From positions 31,484,001 to 31,548,000 of the forward strand of contig NC_092674.1 of assembly GCF_964355755.1 (NCBI RefSeq): DNA of 64,000 bases. The letters are read 5' to 3'. The DNA is from Antedon mediterranea (Eukaryota > Echinodermata > Crinoidea > Comatulida > Antedonidae). Positions within the stretch are counted from its first letter, which is position 1. The number at the start of each line of letters is the position of its first letter. Under the pieces are notes generated by a model. That model was given only the letters and a program-made list of their open reading frames with translations. It was not told the origin of the DNA and made no database searches. The translations under genes were made by a program, and so were the position numbers. Of the stretch, positions 13,301 to 24,000 are shown in pieces.

Positions 13301-16300
13301 AGGGAACAGTGAGATTAAATAATCTCTCTTCCCTGATGTACATTACCATCGCAGTTTCAGACACGTCTCCCATGCTGTAAATATACATACTAATATTCAC
13401 CACGACTTTTTTATCTGGAAAAACAAAAAATAAAAGTTGGATTAAGAATTTAATCCAGCATTAGGTTCGTTCTAAATTGTGTGTACATGGCGCTTTATCT
13501 TCCATTATTTCAGATTAGCGCACCAGTGTATACTTAGGTGGTATATGTGTCTATACCTCAAGATCGCAGAAGCAACTCATGTCAATCCAAATACAGTATA
13601 TCTATATTATGAATGTTGACAGAGTTGGTGTAAATGTTGTAACACATCCTGAGGCTTCTCTTTGTAAATCACAGATCAACGTACTTCACAGGTCTTTACT
13701 TACAACAAATAATGGTTACACTTTTACTTTCAAGTACCTAATTCATCAATGCCAATTTTTAAACTGAATGATATTTACTAAACGTAAAAGTATTCCTATA
13801 TGATATTTCACTTAAATTGCTTCTTATAATCGGCTGAAGAAGAAAAACAACATGTAAAATGAGTTGAATTGTAAGAAAATGACTGCTTTTTTAAAATAGA
13901 AAATAATGCACGGTGTAACAAAATATTGGGTTCAAAATGTAGGCATGATTTCAGCGGTGACAGAAAACTTTTGTTGTTTCATTTTCTGAAATTATAGCCG
14001 ACTATAATTAGAACCAAACGATATATTTTATACATTAGAGCTGAATAGAAACAAACGTTTTACACAGCAATATAAACAATTAATTTTTATTATTATCATT
14101 ACTGTAAATTATCATTGTACATATTTTATAATTAATATTTATATTGGTCTTGTTTTTTTTGTAAAAATCTACTGTAATTATTATACCTTATTGTGGTTAC
14201 CATTATAACAAATGTACGATTGATTGAATAAAGTTCACATATATAGAGATACAACAATTATACAGTAGGCCTACATACAACAATTATACAGTAGGCCTAC
14301 ATACAACAATTATACAGTAGGCCTACATACAACAATTATACAGTAGGCCTACATACAACAATTATACAGTAGGCCTACATACAACAATTATACAGTAGGC
14401 CTACATACAACAATTATACAGTAGGCCTACATAAAGTAGAGTCTGACTTTACCAATGTACATCGAAAAAAATAAAATTATAGTATAGAACTCCATGTTTA
14501 AAAACATCAGATTTAATACATCACATATAATGTGCAAGGTGGTTGCAGCTGAAACACGTGCTTAGAATAAGTCTGAGAACATTCTTATTATTGGTGGTGG
14601 TGTAGTGTAAAATGAATGTAACAAGACAATACACTGAACGAGACAGCGGTTCATGATGATCACAGAATAAAGAAATGTGTTACGACATTCAGTTACTGTT
14701 AATGATAAATGATGGTACATAGCAAAATTGTGTAATTGAATTAGTAGTAAAATTGCGTTTTAGCATAATTTATTTTCTTGGAAACGACCTTTAAAATGAA
14801 TATGAAGTGTTGCATGTAGGTGATACAATTACAATATATCTTGAATTAGTAGGATTGATTCCTTATTGTTGTACGTATCGTTTTAAGTATTGTTTCTAAG
14901 CATCTTATTAATGAACTAACAATATTGATTCTGGTAATGTATACGGTAAGGTTTAGGATGTTGTCTTTGTATGTTATATCATACACTGAATGAAAGAAAG
15001 CTAGTTTTTAAGGCAACTACTAAATATAATATTTTGTTATTATTTTATTAATAAAATATGTCTGATTGATAAAAACAAAATAATAGCCAGGAAATACAGA
15101 ACGTTCACCCTTTTATAAAACAGGCATTGTACTTTTACATTCAAATCGTTATCTATAATTCGTTTCTAATAGTTTGTTATTACAATGAATACGTTTTGTT
15201 TGTGTACAATAAATAAAAATCCTAGCGGCTTACTTTATACAAAATTAAATAGAAAAACATCTCAATGACATATGTTGATTTATTTTGACTCCTAGTCTGA
15301 ATTATTAAGTTGATCCTTGTAATTTTCCTGCCTTTTTAAATCTAAAAGATTAATATATTCAAAAGATTCAACAGATGCAAAATGTTATAATGACTGAGAT
15401 TTTCAAAACGTTTAAGTTAAAATGACTTTTCATTAAAATGATTAGGACCTACTGTACATGCCTAACGTTTAACTCAAAGACTATAAATAAGCATGTAGTA
15501 TAAACAGAGAAACATACATCGGTATAACGGTTAATTTGATTGTATCTTATACTATTGAAATAATTGCCCATTTTAAACAATTTCAATATGTGTTTTTAAT
15601 TCTATTATATTGTAGTGAAAGAAAAGTTGCATTTCTTGGTTTACTTATTTCAATTGCGGCTGATGTTGGCCCTACAAAATGTGTTGTATTAACTAGGCCT
15701 ATTATTCACGAAAGCTGTTCAGATGTTTAGTGATTTCAGATTCATACGTGTTTCTTTGACACCATTTTGAATTGCGTACAATTTACTCCTGTGTACAAAA
15801 ACAAAACTTAAGATCTGCAGCTACATTCATTTCCTACAGCATTTTGTACATGTGTATAACCTCTGGTACAGTAGATATGAACTATACATGTGTATAACCT
15901 CTGGTACAGTAGATATGAACTATACATGTGTATAACCTCTGGTACAGTAGATATGAACTATACATGTGTATAACCTCTGGTACAGTAGATATGAACTATA
16001 CATGTGTATAACCTCTGGTACAGTAGATATGAACTATACATGTGTATAACCTCTGGTACAGTAGATATGAACTATACATGTGTATAACCTCTGGTACAGT
16101 AGATATGAACTATACATGTGTATAACCTCTGGTACAGTAGATATGAACTATACATGTGTATAACCTCTGGTACAGTAGATATGAACTATACATGTGTATA
16201 ACCTCTGGTACAGTAGATATGAACTATACATGTGTATAACCTCTGGTACAGTAGATATGAACTATACATGTGTATAACCTCTGGTACAGTAGATATGAAC

Positions 16301-19300
16301 TATACATGTGTATAACCTTTGGTACAGTAGATATGAACTATACATGTGTATAACCTCTGGTACAGTAGATATGAACTATACATGTGTATAACCTCTGGTA
16401 CAGTAGATATGAACTATACATGTGTATAACCTTTGGTACAGTAGATATGAACTATACATGTGTATAACCTCTGGTACAGTAGATATGAACTATACATGTG
16501 TATAACCTCTGGTACAGTAGATATGAACTATACATGTGTATAACCTCTGGTACAGTAGATATGAACTAGGCCTAACAGCTACATTCATTTCCTACAGCAT
16601 TTTGTACATGTGTATAACCTCTGGTACAGTAGATATGAACTAGGCCTAATTAATTTTACTAACTAGGATTGAAATTTCAAGATATTACGTAACAATCTAA
16701 ACGTTAGACCAATTATCAAGTTCTAACAATAAAATGAATCAGACGGGCATACAATGTCAGCACTTTAATGTAATTGGCCAAAACAATCGTCAACTAATGG
16801 AACAATTCTATAAATTATGGTATGGTATTAGGCATAAACTGACTATTACTCTACTTTTGCTTCACATTGATTGATGTCATATGAACAATGTTTCACTCGA
16901 AGTGTAGTAATATTAATGACAAAATGTACTATAACTTATTGAACTATGATAGATATAAGTTGCCAAGCAACGCAACGACGAAGCGCGACGCAAGTGAGTT
17001 GACCAACAACAACGACAGGTCACATACTTCATCGCTTGTAATTGGTCAAATTACTTGAGGCGGGCTTACGTCCTTGCGTTGCTTCCAAGTGGGAACCAAG
17101 CTTAGGCAGTAAAGACAAAACTTAACTTCAAGACAACATTCGTGAATATTCTTGGATTAATTAATTTGTGTAGAGAAGATTGCAATATTCAATGATGAGA
17201 AAATATAGTTACTATAAAATATTAATCAATTATGCAGTGGTTTTAATCAAACAAAATTTTTCTAAGAAAAAAAGTAATTGATTGGTTTTAATCATTTTCT
17301 ATCACCTCGATTAATTACAGATCCCAATGTATAACATGGGTAACTGAACTATATCCTATGCCAATGTATAAACGTTACAGAAACAAAAGCCAATTTCCAA
17401 CATAGGCCTACCAGTTCCAATGCTGTTCAGTGTGAGAATTTCTGAATTGAATTTCGGTAAATGTTTTCACGTGCATCTTTTTCAGGGGTCATAGGTTATT
17501 TTACGGCATAATTGCATTTTGGACTTAGTTGTAAAATGTGATTTTTAGCATGCAAAGAGTAACGTTTTTAACACGAACTGGGAATTAAAATAGCGGGTAA
17601 ATGACTTTTAATCAAAAAAAGCAAACAATGTATGACACGAGCGGTCGTTTTAGGTTTATTTAATCATTTGTCATCTGTAGCTTTATGCAAAATTATCCAT
17701 AAATTGTATTGAGCTTTATAAAGGCATCATGAAATATTATTTGTAATGTTATAAGGCTTAAAATTTTACAGCATAGAGGACGATAAACAGACAGGTATGG
17801 TTTTGACCTAATGTAAACCTCTATCTAGCTCACTGTCTATGTCATGACGACGATAATTATACACATTGGGTTTTACAAACAGAATAAATGATGCGCATAA
17901 TAATATTAATACTACTAGAACGAGTTAAATTATTAATTTTAAAACTCAAATATATGTAGGGGATAAGTAATTAAAAATAAACAATTGATATTAAATAATA
18001 ATTGAAGCTGGTAAACTTACAATAATTTAAAAAGATTTGATATAAGAGCTTAAAATCAACTGGTACGGTTTGAAACGGCCATTGCATGGTCGTAATGGGT
18101 ACGAATCGACAATATTAAATATTTACGCAAGAGACCCTAAATAATATATAATTTAACACATTATATTTTTATAAATTACTTTATCAGAGAAAGGCCTGTA
18201 AGAAAGTACTTACAACATTGTATATACCATTTAATACGAATACACTGTAGAAAAATGATCTTATGAAGTAAATTCCAATATGAAATTTAATATAGAAAAT
18301 GATATTATATTCCTTCACATTCGGGTATCATGATGTGTGTTAACATAACCTGTCGTTTAAATATAGGACATACTGTATTCTAGCTAGAATGATTTACAAA
18401 ATATTTAGTACCATTACTACGTTTATTGCATAGGAACAGAAACACCTAAAAACAGAATGTGTCGTACATTGTGTTAACTCATTTTGTTATAAGAAAAGGC
18501 AATTATCAAAAGTGTTATAAGTTTGGTATACGTTTAAATGTCCTATTGTAACCAACTATTAAAATTACCAAGCTAAAATTTATCTTAAACATATAAAATG
18601 TGTGTGAAGTGACGGGCTTATGATCTGTAAATTTACCAAATTCCCACATTGCTTTAGTATCATAAGAAAATTACGTAATACAGCATCCCATGTGTATCAC
18701 ACTGTATCATGTATATCACACTGTATCATGTATAGGTTAAGGGTTAGTTTATGGTGTATGATACACGAGGTGATACACGTGAAACACACTTTATGTATAT
18801 CACACTGTATCATGTATAGGTTAAGGGTTAGTTTATGGTGTATGATACGAGGTGATACACGTGAAACACACTTTATGTATATCACACTGTATCATGTATA
18901 GGTTAAGGGTTAGTTTATGGTGTATGATACGAGGTGATACACGTGAAACACACTTTATGTTTTACGGAAATGTGTCTATGATACTGAAGAAATCTAGATA
19001 CCGTACCGGTAATCCGGTTTAGTATTAAAGTATATGTATATTACGTTTACATGCTATAAATTAAACGAATAAATCTAAACAACTACATTAAAAACAGAAA
19101 TAGTAATAAGTAATCTAGCCTCTGTACTTAAGGTTCATGGTCTTTGGACCCCTAACTCCGAATATTAAATTAACATAATTTCAATATCCCAAGGGTTTTT
19201 GACGATTTTAACGTACATCGTTAGTGTTATAACTCAACATTACAATTACATTTTTAAAAAGTAAGAAAGTTTAAATGATATAATGTATATGTATAGTAAA

Positions 19301-20764
19301 TTGTTCACTGCTTTATATCCCACGATCGGTTGTTTATTTTTTTTTTTGATAGAAAATATTCATTATGAATTCAACAATGCTTATACAGACAATAGCGTTA
19401 TTATCTCCTACATTACTAACTGTAACTTTTAAAAGATCGTATAAAGAATTCAAATAAATTACCTCCGTAATTTGTATCGAGAACGTAGCATTACTTATGA
19501 AGAATTAAAATACATACCTCCGTAATTTGGACGTAAGCCTTGATCGTAGTCATCTAACAAAGAGCTGAGGATCATCGAGACATTGAGCATCAAAAGTGTT
19601 TCTCCACCCCTATAAAAAAGAACAACATCTTAATCATTCTTCTAGAATTAATACAATCCATGACGGTAATTACCTGATTATTGGGACTTTATCCGTTACA
19701 AAAGCTCTAAACGGTAAAAAAATACTTTGAAAACTATCGAGAGACCACAAAAAGAACAGGTGAGTTAAAAGCAACCTAGGCACAATTCTACTTACATGCT
19801 AACAACAGTGATAATTTGTCAATCAAGAGAATGCTTGGCTGCACGAAAGAAGGCTATTATTCCTTGAGATAACGCGTTTGATCATGGGCATTAGCTGCTC
19901 TCTGTATGATCACGACACGAGGAGCCTGGTTAGCGTGTGGTGGCGCTATGGTTACGCCACCTCTTTACTGTCAATCACCCTAAACAGACCACCCTCCTCC
20001 CTTGCTCGGGGCTATATTTTCATTTAATATAGTTATTGCGGCACATACAACTGGTTCAGATTTATTTATGTTTTCACCTGATGCAAAATTAAACTGTCAT
20101 TTGTGACCCAATCAGTTAGATTGTAGACGTAGTAACTGAGCCACATTTAGTATTGGTTTTAAATCAAACCGACTTAATCGTGACTTTAATCTATTTGTGA
20201 CGTCGACTAATATCGCCCTGGTGATTCATCTCTCTTGTTAAATATTAATTTGCTTATAATCAAAATCAACCACAGAAAAATAGATACGACTATTCCATTT
20301 CCATAACATTTTAAGATTCTGTTCATACGAACAATACCGATAATATTCAATCACTTTGATCGATCTGAGACATCTAGCTATTCGACATAAAGTAAATCAA
20401 TTATTTCTATTATTATATAAATTATTCCCGCAGGGCAAAGTGACTAACTATCGGTAGTCAATTGTCGCGACGGGCACATTATATAAATGATGTACAATCA
20501 TAATAAAGCAGTGTGCCGACTTCTGTGAGACGAGTGTAATTCGCCAGATTCTTATAGTTACAAAATAGATAGCTCAAATCAATCAAATCACGATGCTAAC
20601 CTAAAGTGAATGTTATATAATAATTCATAAAGTAAAAGGAACACTTACTTTAGTGGTCTATCTTCTCCGGTATCTTCGTTCTCAAATGTTGTAGAATCAT
20701 GAGACATCGATATGCCAATAAATGTTGCAAACAGTAGGTATAAGCCTATAACATTCAGCTTCAT
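4160..20764 (-). CDS. Cys-loop ligand-gated anion channel subunit (GABA-A receptor-like), complete, 8 coding exons
   Basis: Predicted pentameric anion-channel subunit of the plasma membrane. Coding exons in order: 20764-20649, 19609-19518, 13414-13347, 9719-9493, 6113-6031, 5656-5525, 5181-4736, 4390-4160. They total 1,395 nt, giving 464 codons plus stop, and every donor/acceptor phase agrees. Residues 1-21 form a hydrophobic signal peptide. LWVPDT is at 130-135. The Cys-loop is C175 to C189 with 13 residues between, containing FPMD. TM1 is about 256-280, TM2 about 286-306, TM3 about 319-342 and TM4 about 432-452. PARVALGITT at the TM2 entrance is the anion-channel signature. Loop C lacks the second cysteine pair of glycine and GluCl receptors, which favours a GABA-type subunit, though IRIKPNGNLLYS resembles GlyR/GluCl. 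The ligand is inferred, not shown. Potential N-glycosylation sites are NVS, NIS, NIS and NYS. The M3-M4 loop is short, about 88 residues. Confidence 0.93.
4736..5181 (-). CDS. GABA-type receptor coding exon 7: TM1, TM2, TM3
   Basis: Residues 241-388. GNYSQL leads into TM1 (ISYYVIQVYVPASMIVLLSW), then the TM1-TM2 linker, PARVALGITTVLTLTTL (TM2), LPKLSYVKAID and TM3. Vertebrate GABA-A genes usually divide this stretch among more exons; here it is one 446-bp exon. The tail is the intracellular loop, rich in Asp, Lys and Asn. Donor GTG|GTAATA is weak but is the phase-0 choice that fits exon 8. Confidence 0.9.
5525..5656 (-). CDS. GABA-type receptor coding exon 6: loops B, F and C
   Basis: Residues 197-239, AYSDRDIEYNW through SLPQFSLLGFNHRAHKATYY. 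The first codon joins exon 5 as T|AC, giving the loop B sequence ESYAYSD. Donor TACG|GTAGGT was chosen over a GTAAAC five bases downstream because only it keeps phase with exon 7. NISL is a potential glycosylation site. Confidence 0.88.
6031..6113 (-). CDS. GABA-type receptor coding exon 5: Cys-loop (83 bp)
   Basis: Residues 169-195: LTITPSC, then the 13-residue loop with FPMD, then C189 and MLWMES. Its 83-bp length equals the Cys-loop exon of vertebrate GABA-A receptors. Acceptor TTACAG|A, donor AGTT|GTAAGT. A glutamine replaces the usual proline after the first loop cysteine (SCQMD for SCPMD). Confidence 0.93.
9241..9365. mobile_element. Palindromic MITE-like element, ATTGGTCA family, copy 2
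   Basis: A CG-richer island in AT-rich intron with imperfect inverted arms (GGCGCAAGTTCGACTAATC against GATTGGTCAACTCACCTGCG) and an end of CCAAGTGGCAACGAAGCTT. Related to copies at 16955-17106, 28390-28520 and, weakly, 1426-1510. No coding capacity, so non-autonomous. Confidence 0.6.
9493..9719 (-). CDS. GABA-type receptor coding exon 4: agonist loops D, A and E
   Basis: Residues 93-167. It begins EYTIDLYFRQQW (loop D region), carries LWVPDT (loop A) and ends in the loop E region at GNLLYST. Acceptor TTTTAG|GAA, donor ACAAG|GTAATT. At 227 bp it is two codons longer than the usual 221-bp vertebrate exon. Codon 168 (Arg) is split AG|A with exon 5. Confidence 0.92.
11350..11369. repeat. 20-bp palindrome in intron
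   Basis: TTACCGTCTGTAGACGGTAA: nine-base arms around GT. A related TACCGTC is at 11290 and TACGGTA at 11318. It would form a small hairpin. In the intron between GABA-type exons 3 and 4. Confidence 0.7.
11574..11642. repeat. 35-bp tandem duplication
   Basis: Two direct copies of a unit containing AGGTCAGTTTACAGAATG or GGGTCAGTTTACAGAATG, adjacent in the intron between GABA-type exons 3 and 4. Confidence 0.8.
13347..13414 (-). CDS. GABA-type receptor coding exon 3 (68 bp)
   Basis: Residues 71-92: VVVNISMYIYSMGDVSETAM with two preceding lysines. Acceptor TTCCAG|AT, donor ATG|GTAATG. The 68-bp length and phase equal those of the third coding exon of vertebrate GABA-A receptor genes (known from the family). 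It is too short to stand out as an open frame. Confidence 0.9.
14251..14432. repeat. 26-bp minisatellite, 7 exact copies
   Basis: Seven head-to-tail copies of a 26-bp unit: ACAACAATTATACAGTAGGC followed by CTACAT. Each unit contains the palindrome GTAGGCCTAC that is also dispersed through the window. No mismatch seen between copies, so recent expansion is likely. Confidence 0.95.
15847..16646. repeat. 38-bp minisatellite, 19 copies plus a separated twentieth
   Basis: Nineteen contiguous copies (15847-16568) of a 38-bp unit beginning TACATGTGTATAACCTCTGG and ending GATATGAACTA; at least two units have CTTT for CTCT. A 35-bp leader (AGCTACATTCATTTCCTACA and following bases) precedes the array at 15820 and recurs at 16577 before one more unit, so the array edge was itself duplicated. 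In the intron between GABA-type exons 2 and 3. Confidence 0.95.
16955..17106. mobile_element. Palindromic MITE-like element, ATTGGTCA family, best copy
   Basis: Inverted arms: AAGCAACGCAACGACGAAGC near the left end, and on the complementary strand AAGCAACGCAAGGACGTAAG near the right end. Both arms lead to TTGACCAA-type sequence at the centre. CACTTGGAAGCAACGCAAG is shared with the copy at 9241. It lies in intron 2 to 3 of the GABA-type gene... specifically between exons 2 and 3. Confidence 0.65.
18714..18960. repeat. 82-85-bp tandem repeat, 3 copies
   Basis: Three copies spaced 85 and 82 bp apart, each with GGTTAAGGGTTAGTTTATGG and a TGATACACGTG element. The TTAAGGGTTAG core resembles telomeric repeat but is not tandem itself. 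In the intron between GABA-type exons 2 and 3. Confidence 0.92.
19518..19609 (-). CDS. GABA-type receptor coding exon 2 (92 bp)
   Basis: Residues 40-69, in phase with exons 1 and 3. It contains the helix-1 region of the family (NVSMILSSLLDDYDQGLRPN), matching the GABA-A pattern N-x-S-x-I-L...L-L-x-x-Y-D-x-x-L-R-P. Acceptor TATAG|GGG, donor GGAG|GTATGT. The asparagine in NVS is a potential glycosylation site. Confidence 0.9.
19610..20648. other. First coding-region intron of the GABA-type gene
   Basis: About 1 kb. A GC-richer stretch at 19840-20010 (containing two TGATCA-type sites and GTGGTGGCGCTATGG) stands out and may be a regulatory element or an old repeat; nothing coding is seen. Confidence 0.4.
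20649..20764 (-). CDS. GABA-type receptor coding exon 1: start and signal peptide
   Basis: Starts at the ATG 20764-20762. No other in-frame ATG was seen upstream, and a hydrophobic leader (LYLLFATFIGIS) follows directly. Residues 1-38 plus two bases of codon 39 (AA|G). The donor is AAA|GTAAGT, a strong consensus. The short acidic stretch after the leader (ENEDTGED) is the variable N terminus. Confidence 0.85.
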
Positions 20765-21010
20765 TGTGGATGTGTGTTTAGTCAGCAAGTTAAAATTCTG
20801 TTCTGTCCTGGACGTAGTAATCACCACTCACTTGAATATAATATTTTTCAAGATCAATGATACAAACACTGGTAAAGAACACCGCCTGACGTCGAAACCC
20901 TTCTTTATGATCTCCGCCGCACGGGACTTCTTTTTGATCGGCACTCGCAGCACAACAAACTTGACTATGTCGTTCACAGAACTGAAGGAATGCTCATAAA
21001 GAACGTTCAA

Positions 21011-21020
21011 TATATATATA
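21011..21020 (-). promoter_or_regulatory. TATA-like element upstream of the GABA-type gene
   Basis: TATATATATA on the minus strand, about 250 bp before the start codon at 20764. It could place a start site near 20985 and a 5' UTR of about 220 bp. TA-repeats are common in this DNA, so support is weak. Confidence 0.25.
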
Positions 21021-24000
21021 CATTCTATAATGGACATGAAGCAATGTTTCTCATTATGAAGTTAAATTGACGAAATCGATGAGTGTTACATAAAGAGACC
21101 TAGAAAAATGATCCCTCGGTTCTAATAAGTTTCTAGCTACCAAGAAAAAATGCATTATGTGGTAAAGAGAGAATGCCGACAGGGGTCAGTCATTGGATAA
21201 ACAGGTGAAGAATAAGACACATTTACGGTAAAGTAAGCAATTCTAATAGCAATATGAGCAACAAATAATCAATACACTTATCTTTAAAAAGCATTCCTTC
21301 GAGGAGGTGAATATATTGATTAAAAAATCTGGGCCGTGGTGGCGATATTTATAACTCTTCAAGATTTCCCTGTCAACACATTGACTAATTACCCAACAGG
21401 TGAAAAGCATAGATAATCATGTTGGTATATATCATATTAAGCAAATAAGATGGTGCGAGGTGTCAGGTCTCGGGGCAAAAAACATAAAACCTTTCTAAAG
21501 AAAAAATAAAACTTTATTTTTAGTTTTATTAATTTGCAACAGACACGTGTATAATTCACGAATAAAGTTGGAATTTACTATTGAAGTCTGTCACACAAAA
21601 GCTTGTTGAATCTACCTGAGTTTTATGATCCTTGCCATGATTGCCTATCAATCATATCTCGCCGCCGACTATGCAATCATTTGCTGTACATTTGTCTCTC
21701 GAAAGCAATATCCCACGCTATTGACACTTTGTTGACAGTCTATAGTGTTTATGGCAATAATTACAAGGTGATGGTAAAACTTATAATTATAACTAAAATG
21801 GCTTTTTGATGGTGTTTATATCGACATTTAAATTTATGTCTATTTCTTGTACAATGTTTATGTATAGAATGCTTCCAACAATACGATAAATAAATACGCT
21901 ACCGATAAATTAAGAAAATCTATAATATCTTCACAGGAAAACCGTGCAACTATTTTAAAGATCATTGTTTTTGTTATAAATATACAATTAAATAGTTTAC
22001 AGATTACATGGCCTAAAGAAAGAGTGCAACTGGATAATGAATCACTAAGCCAAATTATAAAACAAAGTATGTCATCGATGTGATGGAAGACGAGTTATGA
22101 TAGCATTTCAGCTTTAATTTTTGCGGGTTACACAAATTAATCGCAGCCATCAATTTAATATTAATCATTTATGAAAACTTAAATTGCAGGGGAACGATCG
22201 ATTCTATCCTCAGGTATTTTTATAAATTTACACACCGACACAAAATCAGCTCGTCTAAAATAATTAATTTGGAAATAAGAAACATAAAAATAGCAATAAT
22301 ATCAGTTGTTCTGTAACTTTAAACAATTTGGATTTGTAGATATCCATTCTTTAGTGTCCTTAATTGATTCGTTAAGATATTGAGAGTTTTTACACGTGTA
22401 CTAAAATAATTTGAATAATATCTACGAGTTAAAGTTTCTGCCTTGAGCGCAAACAGATTAACAAATCAATAATATGTTTTATGATTTAATGAATGTTTCG
22501 CGTTGGACGGGTATCAACGAATAGTAAAAAGTTCATTCCACACATTAAAAAAAACACATTTTTGTATTGTCATTGAAATTGTTTCTTTCCGGAAAATTAT
22601 AAATACATATTAATGGCGATTACAAAAGTAGGCCTACAGAATGATCACGATTTGCTTTGGGGCGGGAAAAAAACTGTTATATAATAGAGGGCGCTATTTT
22701 GATAACAGTTTGATTGCCTTTAAAAATTCATTATAATGTTCATTCTATATATTTTCTACATACATTTGACTAATTCGCGTACAAACGAGATTTCATCTTT
22801 GATCATCTCACTAATTTTAAAGATTCCAACATTGATTTCATCCTGCAACAAGGAAATTACATGTATCACTCTTGATATGTTTGATACAACTATAATGCAA
22901 TATGATGTTAAATGGCAAAACAATTTAACTGCGGAGGTATAAATACCAAATTTAACTAGGCTATTTAGAAATGTTTCTGAACTTTATTTCTGGTTACATT
23001 ACTAGCTACTTTTCACATTATTCAATACTATGGATACTTTATTTGGCTAATTACGCCGTGGAGAAACCCGATGTGCGCACTAAATTTAAACAACGATCAA
23101 ACTATTTGAATTGGCGGACGTGACTCAAATCAGTTCCTAATTTAAATAACATTTTTTTGGAACATAAAGTATGTATTTAGTTGAAAAATAAATGTATTTA
23201 GTTGGTAAATACTCAATACAATATGGTTAACTGTAAACAAACAAACAAAAACTTAAGTGTTAAAAGATAATAATGAAAAAGATGAACTCAAAAAGAACTG
23301 TAAAAAATTATTATATTATGTATTTATGGAAATAAAAGTGGGATGAACCCACGTAAGACAGAAAACATTTTTTGGCAAACTGAATTCATAACATTTGTAA
23401 AACAAAATGTATAATTATTATAATATATTTTTTTTTATAATAGAATAAAAATTAAAAGCTTGTTTCTTCTAAATAATGTTTTCTAAAACTGTTATTTTTG
23501 TCAATCAATTGATTATACTGTTATATAATAACCGAGGCAGGGGTGAAATGTCACGTAGTGGTTGTACCACATTGCGTTTTCCGGTCCGGCCAGAAATTCA
23601 GCACCGCTGGCAATGATCTACCTGGTAAGTAACACCATTCAGACTACTAGAAATTAAACTCACATAATATCCACTATATTCCTATGTTATATAAAACCAT
23701 AGAAATGGTAATAATGATTCCAATTAAGTTAAAATTAGTATGACAGAAAGTAATTACGCAGATTAAATTACACGCGCTTTACTATTTGTGGACAAGTAGA
23801 AACAGCATATCTTCTATTATCTATGGTCTCTAAATCAATTACTGATATTGTACTACTGATTATTGTCTGGCAACGTGTATATGTTGCTATCCAAGGCAAA
23901 CTTTAAATATGAATATCTTAAACCTAGGTTTCAGATCCCAAATTATGAAACAAATTAGGGTTTATTGTGTAATTATTTACTCGATACATTTCAAGCCCAT

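Noticed and set aside
18714-18960. Interstitial telomere
   Set aside because: TTAAGGGTTAG occurs once per 82-bp unit, not as tandem TTAGGG.
23560-23625. Plus-strand exon ending at CTG|GTAAGT near 23620
   Set aside because: The donor is good but no acceptor, frame or partner exon could be found.
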